Shown here in pieces: positions 1-7,000 of a DNA stretch of 11,142 bases (position 1 is its first letter; each line of letters opens with the position of its first letter). The translations under genes were made by a program, and so were the position numbers. The notes beneath the pieces are model-generated. The model ran no database searches and had not been told where the DNA came from. It worked only from the letters and a program-made list of their open reading frames with translations. Location of the stretch: contig NW_003120922.1 in the NCBI RefSeq assembly GCF_000003605.2, forward strand, positions 346,841 through 357,982. Reading direction: 5' to 3'. The DNA comes from Saccoglossus kowalevskii (Eukaryota > Hemichordata > Enteropneusta > Harrimaniidae).

Positions 1-109
1 ATTATTGATCATTGGCTGAACGAATTATGGACAAACAACAATTTGGATAACGTACAATATAGTGTATTTAACATTGATTTCTAATAATCTGCTACGTAAC
101 TGACCAATG

Positions 110-145
110 TTCGATGTTGGCGTAGCGCACTCAGCTAACATCGAA
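110..145. repeat. Short perfect hairpin, last intron in the window
   Basis: TTCGATGTT (110-118) and AACATCGAA (137-145) form nine perfect pairs around an 18-nt loop in the intron after exon 12. The rest of 1-176 shows no exon or other signal on either strand. Confidence 0.6.
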
Positions 146-176
146 TACCGTAACATTACGCAATAGAACAACCTAC

Positions 177-342
177 CTGACGAATTCTCTTCCACAACCA
201 CGTGCTTGAACCTTTTTAGCGAAGCGAATACCCATTCGTAGGCACCTCACACGGCGGAATTCCGTGATTTTACTGCCAGCTCTACGTCCTGCTTCACAGC
301 AACGATCCAAGTCTTCTGGATCATCTCCTTCATATATTTCCT
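177..342 (-). CDS. Exon 12: basic CCxxG domain, anaphylatoxin/fibulin-like
   Basis: It spans tatttttag|AGGAAA to TCGTCAG|GTAGGT, 166 nt, phase 1 in and 2 out, residues 1236-1290. After EEIYEGDDPEDLD it encodes RCCEAGRRAGSK, a second part with VRCLRMGIRFAKK, and ARGCGREFV. The CC-x2-G start, the later single cysteines and the Lys/Arg content recall anaphylatoxin domains (complement C3/C4/C5 and fibulins). The first loop is longer than the usual pattern, and only one Cys stands where a final CC is normal, so the match is tentative. The exon is too short for the ORF criteria that reveal the others. The gene continues past the left edge. Confidence 0.75.
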
Positions 343-975
343 CTAAAAATACATATATGGAACACTTGTTATAGTGTGGATTATAGGATGATATTGACTA
401 CGTTCAAGGTGAAACCATGAATATGAATGTTGAACAAGACTGTCGAACATTGTTCTTTGATGCTGATTTAGTTTTTGTGGCTTGAATGTGGGGCATAGCT
501 GGGTGTGTGTCCTTGTGAGCCTGTGGTGAAATTAATTAAGTGATGCCACGCAAAGCTCATAATACCCTGAATATGAGTTAATTATATCCGTTAATGTACA
601 TTTCATCTCAAAAAAGTTGTTAGTGAAAATAACCCAATACCTTCAGAACTGCTGAATTCTTCACTCTCCCAAACAGGTTCATCCACCCTATATTCTTCAT
701 TTGAATTGGTGTCTTCCACTCTACCTGATTCGTCTTTCCTCCATTCAGCGTCGTACGTCTCTTCCTCGGATGACTCATGATAAAAATCCATCCTGAAGTC
801 TACTCTTTCCTCGGAGTTGGAGTATCTGCTCTCATCAGATGTCGTCAAGTCCTGGCATAAAATGTAAATATGAGCAGGTATTACTGTACCCTAAGGAACA
901 TCACATATTCAAAATTCCATTTATTTTCTTAAGGATTTCACACGTTTTATGATTAGTTTACAGAAATGTCTAAAA

Positions 976-1027
<52 letters not shown>

Positions 1028-4000
1028 AGCAATTTTGAAATTGCAGATTTTAACCTAAATGTAACTTCTAATTTATTGCCCTTTTTCAAGGTTCTTTCGT
1101 CAGTTTTACATTGCTGTCATGATTCGTGATAAAAGATGAGGATGTACTTACAAATTCCGATGAAACAACCATTGATGACATTTCGGTTTCAAAACAGTCA
1201 TAACGTGATTTGCCTTGCATTCTACAGCACATGGCTGGTGGGAATCCGTCACGCTCTGGCATACCACGTACAAGAGCAGTTCTAGCTACAGCAGTGTCAC
1301 AGAACTGGTCCACTTTCCTTGCGCACACATGCTGGTGACAAGATAAATAAAAACTAACATTAAAATAATAGTTGCATAGAAACAAAAATACATTCAGATA
1401 TCATGTGATGTAGATTATAACAAGCTCTAACATATCCACGTAGATAACTTACTGTATTAGCAACTGGCTTGGTTTGTTCATTTTCCGTGAAACAGTTATA
1501 TCTTTCATTTTCTTGACGTCTGCAACACAAGGCTGGTGGGAATCCACTTCTTTTTGGCATTCCACGAATAAGAGCAGTTCTTGCAACAGCTGTATTACAG
1601 AACTCATCTATTCTTTCCTCTCTGAGTCTTCTGATACAGGTAGTTCTTTCTTCTCCGCGCTCGATACAGCAGTCACGCATTTCATTTCTGTTTACTCCTT
1701 CTCCTCTTCTTGGTCCTCTCATTTCACTACTTTCCTCGCTGTCCATGGCGATTCGCTCACACATTCTTAATACCTCAGACTCTTCTGTTGGCAGATCCAT
1801 TTTAGAGAATCGTGGTGACTGTTTCATTCCTGGCCCTCTTCGTCCATGGCGCTCTTCATCGGATCTTGATGTACTCCACTTCTGCTCCATACGTGGTCGC
1901 TTCATGCTGCGAATCTCGTCAATGCACTCGTAACGTTCATCACCAGACATGTCACAACAACGCATCTTACGTTCGATCCATTCTGGCTTTGCTCCACGAA
2001 TATCCCAATCTGGATCGTCTTCACTCTCAACATCTTTGGTAATAAACTCACACATGTTATCAATTCTGCTCTTACGTGCTTCCTGGAAACAAGTCTTACC
2101 TTCTTCATCATCAACCATGCAGCATTCACCAATTTTCTCCATAAACTCGTTATCTCTCACAAGTTTGTTTTCGATGAATGACATCATGCGATCCATTTTC
2201 TTTGTTACCATGTCTACGGAGATGTCTTCAATGTCGTATCCCATTTCCTCGTCAACTTCTCTGTCTACATCATCGGTGTTTCCATCAACATATCGTGTGC
2301 AAATTCTCATGCGATGGTCCTCATTGAAGCGAGTTTCAGGATCCCTGCGCATTGGTTTGTGTCTCATCATCACCATCATAGCTTTTACTTCATCCATACA
2401 TTCATATCTTTCATTGCCAATGAGCTCACAGCATTGTTGTTTCTGTTGTCTCCACCTGCCATAATCATCTGTTGTGTATGCCATCGTCTCACAGTATTCA
2501 TCAAGTTTTATCTTACGTGCATCCAACATGCATTGGCGACTCTCATCAGCTTCCATTTCACAGCAAACGCGCATCTTTTCCATCAGCTCCTCATTACTAA
2601 ACATTCCTCGCCTTCCATGATGCCAATAGGGAACTTCATATTCATCTTCGCCTTCAATTTCTTTTTCTACATCTTCACTATTGCCCGTCATTACTTTGGC
2701 ACAGACCTGTTGGCGATGCCACTCATCAAACCGGGTATCAGGATCTATGAACATCATCATACGCTGGGATATCTTTGGTCTTGGTCTATGAGTCCACAAA
2801 TGCAGCCTACTCATCGATTCAAAGCATAGGTAACGATCTTCACCATTTTCTAAGCAACAAGGATGGTCCATGGTAACAACCTCATTCATATCTTCCTCAT
2901 CAACAACCTCACCATAGTGTCCTAGACGATAAACATACCCCATCTCTAGGCCATCACAGACGTTGTCAATATGAACCATTTCTTGGGTTTTGAAACATTC
3001 TGATTTATCCGGATTTTCCAGGAGACAGCATGTCTTCAAATCACCAAGTCCAAGCTCAGAAATATCATCTTCAACTATAATTGTATCACAGAGGTTGCTA
3101 ATGCGACTCTCCTCTACACGATCAATGATTCTCTGTGCTGCGGGTTTAGCTTTTAGTGCAAAACACTTATAACGCTCAAGACCCTCCAGGCTACAGCATA
3201 TGTCATTTCTATCGTACTTTGGAAACATCATCCTGTCCTCTTTGATAGACTCACCAAAGCGACCAATTTCATAGGAGTAACTTTCAGACTCACCAGAGCA
3301 AACATTATCGATGTACTCATGGAGAAGTCTTCGGAAACATTGTAACTTTTCTCTTCCACGTCTGTCACAGCACTCACGAATATCTTCTTTGCGCTCATGG
3401 CTCTCACTGGATCCTTCACGCATATGACGACACATTCTGTCAATACGTTTGTTTTCAAGGTCATTAGCAATTTGGTCTTCATCAATCATATTTGGGAAAA
3501 ACTCGCGACGCTCTTCATTCTCAAAACACTGAATCCTATCGTCATCTTCCTCCTCACAGCATATGTGGTCTCTCTTTTCTTGACTGTCCTTGCCCATTGA
3601 CATGCCTTTGTTGTAGAACGAAAAGTAGATTGGAATATCTTCACCCTGACAGACACGCTCGTAATGGCTCTCCCGGCTTTCATCAAAGCACTCTCGTCTT
3701 TCTTCTTTCTCTGACTTCATGCAGCAAAGACTAATTTCGCTATTGCGTTCGCGCATCTGCTCATTCATTGGAATGCTCATTTCATCACAGACAAACTCTA
3801 AACGAATGTACTCCATTTTTCTCATTATTTCTGCAGGTGGCTGACGTCTCTCAAAGCACATACGACGGTCCTCACCTGGAAAGATACATAAACCACATTT
3901 CATTATTTATAATTGATACCAGTACGTAATGTTATTTTATAAGATATGCTTACTGACATAATACTCATAATTTGGCACTAACCCACGAGTTTACAGCAAG

Positions 4001-7000
4001 GATAGATTTCCATGCTTGTTGTTGGTGCATCTTGTCTTTCTTCAGAACAAACTTCGTTGTAGATTGCCATGTTTATATCTGCATATGGATGGCTGATATA
4101 TTCCATTTCCATTGCTATTTCCGTTTCTACTTCCTCAATCAATTCGTCCCCAATAATTGATATTGCTACAAGGACATAAGAACACCAAGCAATATATTCA
4201 ATCATGGTGATGTCTATGAAAGTTTAAGCAGTCTGATACGACAGTCAAATGAATCAGTAGTTTAATGTTTTTGATTATTAAAGCATTTCAAATTGTTATG
4301 ACATAATAAAAGTCAAATATCAATCATTCTTAAAGTTGCATTCCCATTTTGTATCACCTGCGCATGATATCTTTCTCATTGATTCTTGCCAGCATCATGA
4401 AAAATTTGGGCTGTGTACAGTTCATCAGATGATGTAATCTAATTTATCAGATTCTTCTGAAATAATGCATTGGGTGGCATTAAGTGATTACCCAAATGAA
4501 AAGATTGTTTGATTCGGTGATTAAACGTCAAAACATTCAGTGCAGGGTAGATTCAACATTCTAATAATTATAGCCAAACATTATTTTATTATTTATCACG
4601 GATATCACAGAAATCAGTGGCAGGTTTTCTGTATATAATAAAAAATGGAAAGACAGTTTCAACAGAAAGGTAAATCCTTGATTAGCCAAATACATAAAAT
4701 GCTACAAACACCGACTGACATATATCGCACACTGTAGCGAAAAATGCATACACGTGTACGGGTCGCATACATTTAACAGATACCAATACTCATAAATGCA
4801 ACAATCAAATCTTTATAACTAATTTAATGTTTCCAAAATATTTGTAATTACCAATATTTTCGAGTGTATCTATATCCTCATCAGTGATTTCCAACATCGC
4901 GTCTGAAAAAAAAAACAATTGAAATGTTTAAAATAATTTAAATAAATATGTGTTGTTGTAGTAGTGACAGTGAAAATGAGAAATTATCTGCGTTTCGTAG
5001 ATTAGCAGATAATTGCTATCTATTCGTATGTAAATTATTCAGGTTCCATTGCACCTGCTCCGATTGGTTAGTGGCTAAGTAGCCAGGTGCTCATGAGTAT
5101 ATAGTAAGAAGAGTATTCTATTGTATTCAGTCTTGGTTGCAAACAACTCCCGATGTATTTTTTATTTTATTTTTATAAATGTATAGTACTCTTAATATGG
5201 ACGACTCCCGACGTCCACCCCTAGGTACATCTGACATTGCGTCGGGTACAAGTTTCAAGTTTTTCTCCCTTGACGGGTTTTTATATCTGTTTTTTCCTGG
5301 GCGGTCAATGTATTCACGATGGGGCTTTGGCATCAATTTCGTGTATATTTACATATATAAGGGGGGGATAAATAAACGTAATAAACGCGTGTGGCCCCTG
5401 GGTGCTGCAACCACCGCATACCGCATTCCATGCTTGTTGTGTAATTTGTATGAATAATTGAAGTTAAGTATAAATTGATACAATTCTCGTTCAGCGTAAA
5501 CATTGCGCCCTCTATCGCCAATCGTCCGTCATATTCCTTATGCCACCATCTACGTTTTTTTTGACGTCGCTGTTCGTCGCTAGATGGCGCAATTTATAAG
5601 ACAAGTCTGTGTTATAGGCCTTGCTTAATATTTTAATTACCCATTTCCTCGAGTGTAGCCAAATCTTCTTCTGCCATTCCCATAACATCCTCTGAAAAAA
5701 TAAATAATAATTTAAGTGTAACTAAAACACTGTTAACATTTAACGTTTGCCACATATAACTAAGAGAATGACAGTAATAATAAAAATGGAGAAAAAAACA
5801 CATCCATAATTTCAGTTTGGAGTGAAGAATTATTCATGAGGAGTATTGAACAAATTAAAAGTTATTTATATGTTTGAAGGTCATTAATATTCCCGTGCGC
5901 TTCTACAATTTTAATTTTTCAAGGGGATGTCTTAAACGTTGGATCAAATGGAAATACTGTCTTGGTCATTGTTTTGTGGGTAAAAATTAAAAACTTGTTT
6001 CACTATTTTCTTGATGTTGAAAACTTGATGATAATATTTTCATATTTACCGTTTTCCAATGCTTTCTCAAGGTCTTCTTGAGTTAATCCAGTCAACATTG
6101 AAAGATCGATTTCTGAAATCAGTTGTGAGACAGACAATGTTTAAAGGTACCTTCAAAGTTAAAGGTCGGCGCATGCGTGAAAACTACAACCCTCCACTGG
6201 TTCTCATTACTGTTGTGAAACCAACAAACTGAGTACAAGAATGATATAGCATATGGCACATGGCTTTTGTTCTTTCGAAATTTCCACCCTCCCTTTGAAA
6301 AACATACACTAAACTCACAAAAATAAATACTGCGCCTGCTACTTTTGCGTACTACTAATGCATACTACAAATGCAGATTACATCGTTAGGAATCCTGAAA
6401 TACTATTAGTACTGTACGCGAACAAATAGGGACGGAAGGAGGGTGATAAAATATACTTAATTTCTACAATAACAGAATGTCGGTTGAGTGTACTTCTAGG
6501 TATTTTTTAAAGCGAGGGAGTCATTACATGCGCATGCGTGCCGTTGTTTACAAACAAGCGTCTGCCCATAAGCCTTTTCGTCGTTAGCATGCGTTGTTAA
6601 CGTCGCTAAGGACTTCCTGTGTATGTGCAGGCGACGACCCCCCTCCGCTTTAAATGACCCTTTTTAAAGTCATAGCAACATACCTTGTGGCAGTTGCATA
6701 CCGACTGGGCAGATAGTCTTTGTCAAATAGCTATCGTATTCGTCTTCCATGTCCATGTAAAATGTGTCCATATCTCGCATAACGGTTGCCCTGGAAACAT
6801 AAAAAAAGCAGATGCACTAGTCAGCCGACAAGTTCTCCAAAACGCCAGTCGTCGCGCTGTGAGGCTTCACATTTCATGTAAAAAGAACGCTGTTTGCTAC
6901 ACGTGTCAGTTGTATACGTTGCATGTGCCATCGAGGGTGGTGGCGGTGTGGCTTTATGGGGCGGTTATCTTCTTCCAGCCTCCGTTTGAATTTCATGTAA

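Noticed and set aside
1949-2829. Two 171-codon plus-strand open frames
   Set aside because: They lie antisense to exon 9, whose minus-strand frame has regular cysteine modules. The plus frames are Ser/Leu/His-rich shadows of Glu/Arg/Met codons.
5061-5090. tRNA-like or SINE A-box (TGGTTAGTGGCTAAG)
   Set aside because: No B-box at the proper distance and no cloverleaf. The sequence is better explained by the local palindromes.
5127-5457. Overlapping open frames on both strands in the LTR-like block
   Set aside because: Neither resembles a known protein, neither fits the gene's exon phases, and the block looks repetitive.
6405-6430. Acceptor-like site (tatttcag|GATTCC) as another mini-exon near 6394
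   Set aside because: The phase-1 reading meets a stop after five codons, and no similarity to the mini-exons is seen.
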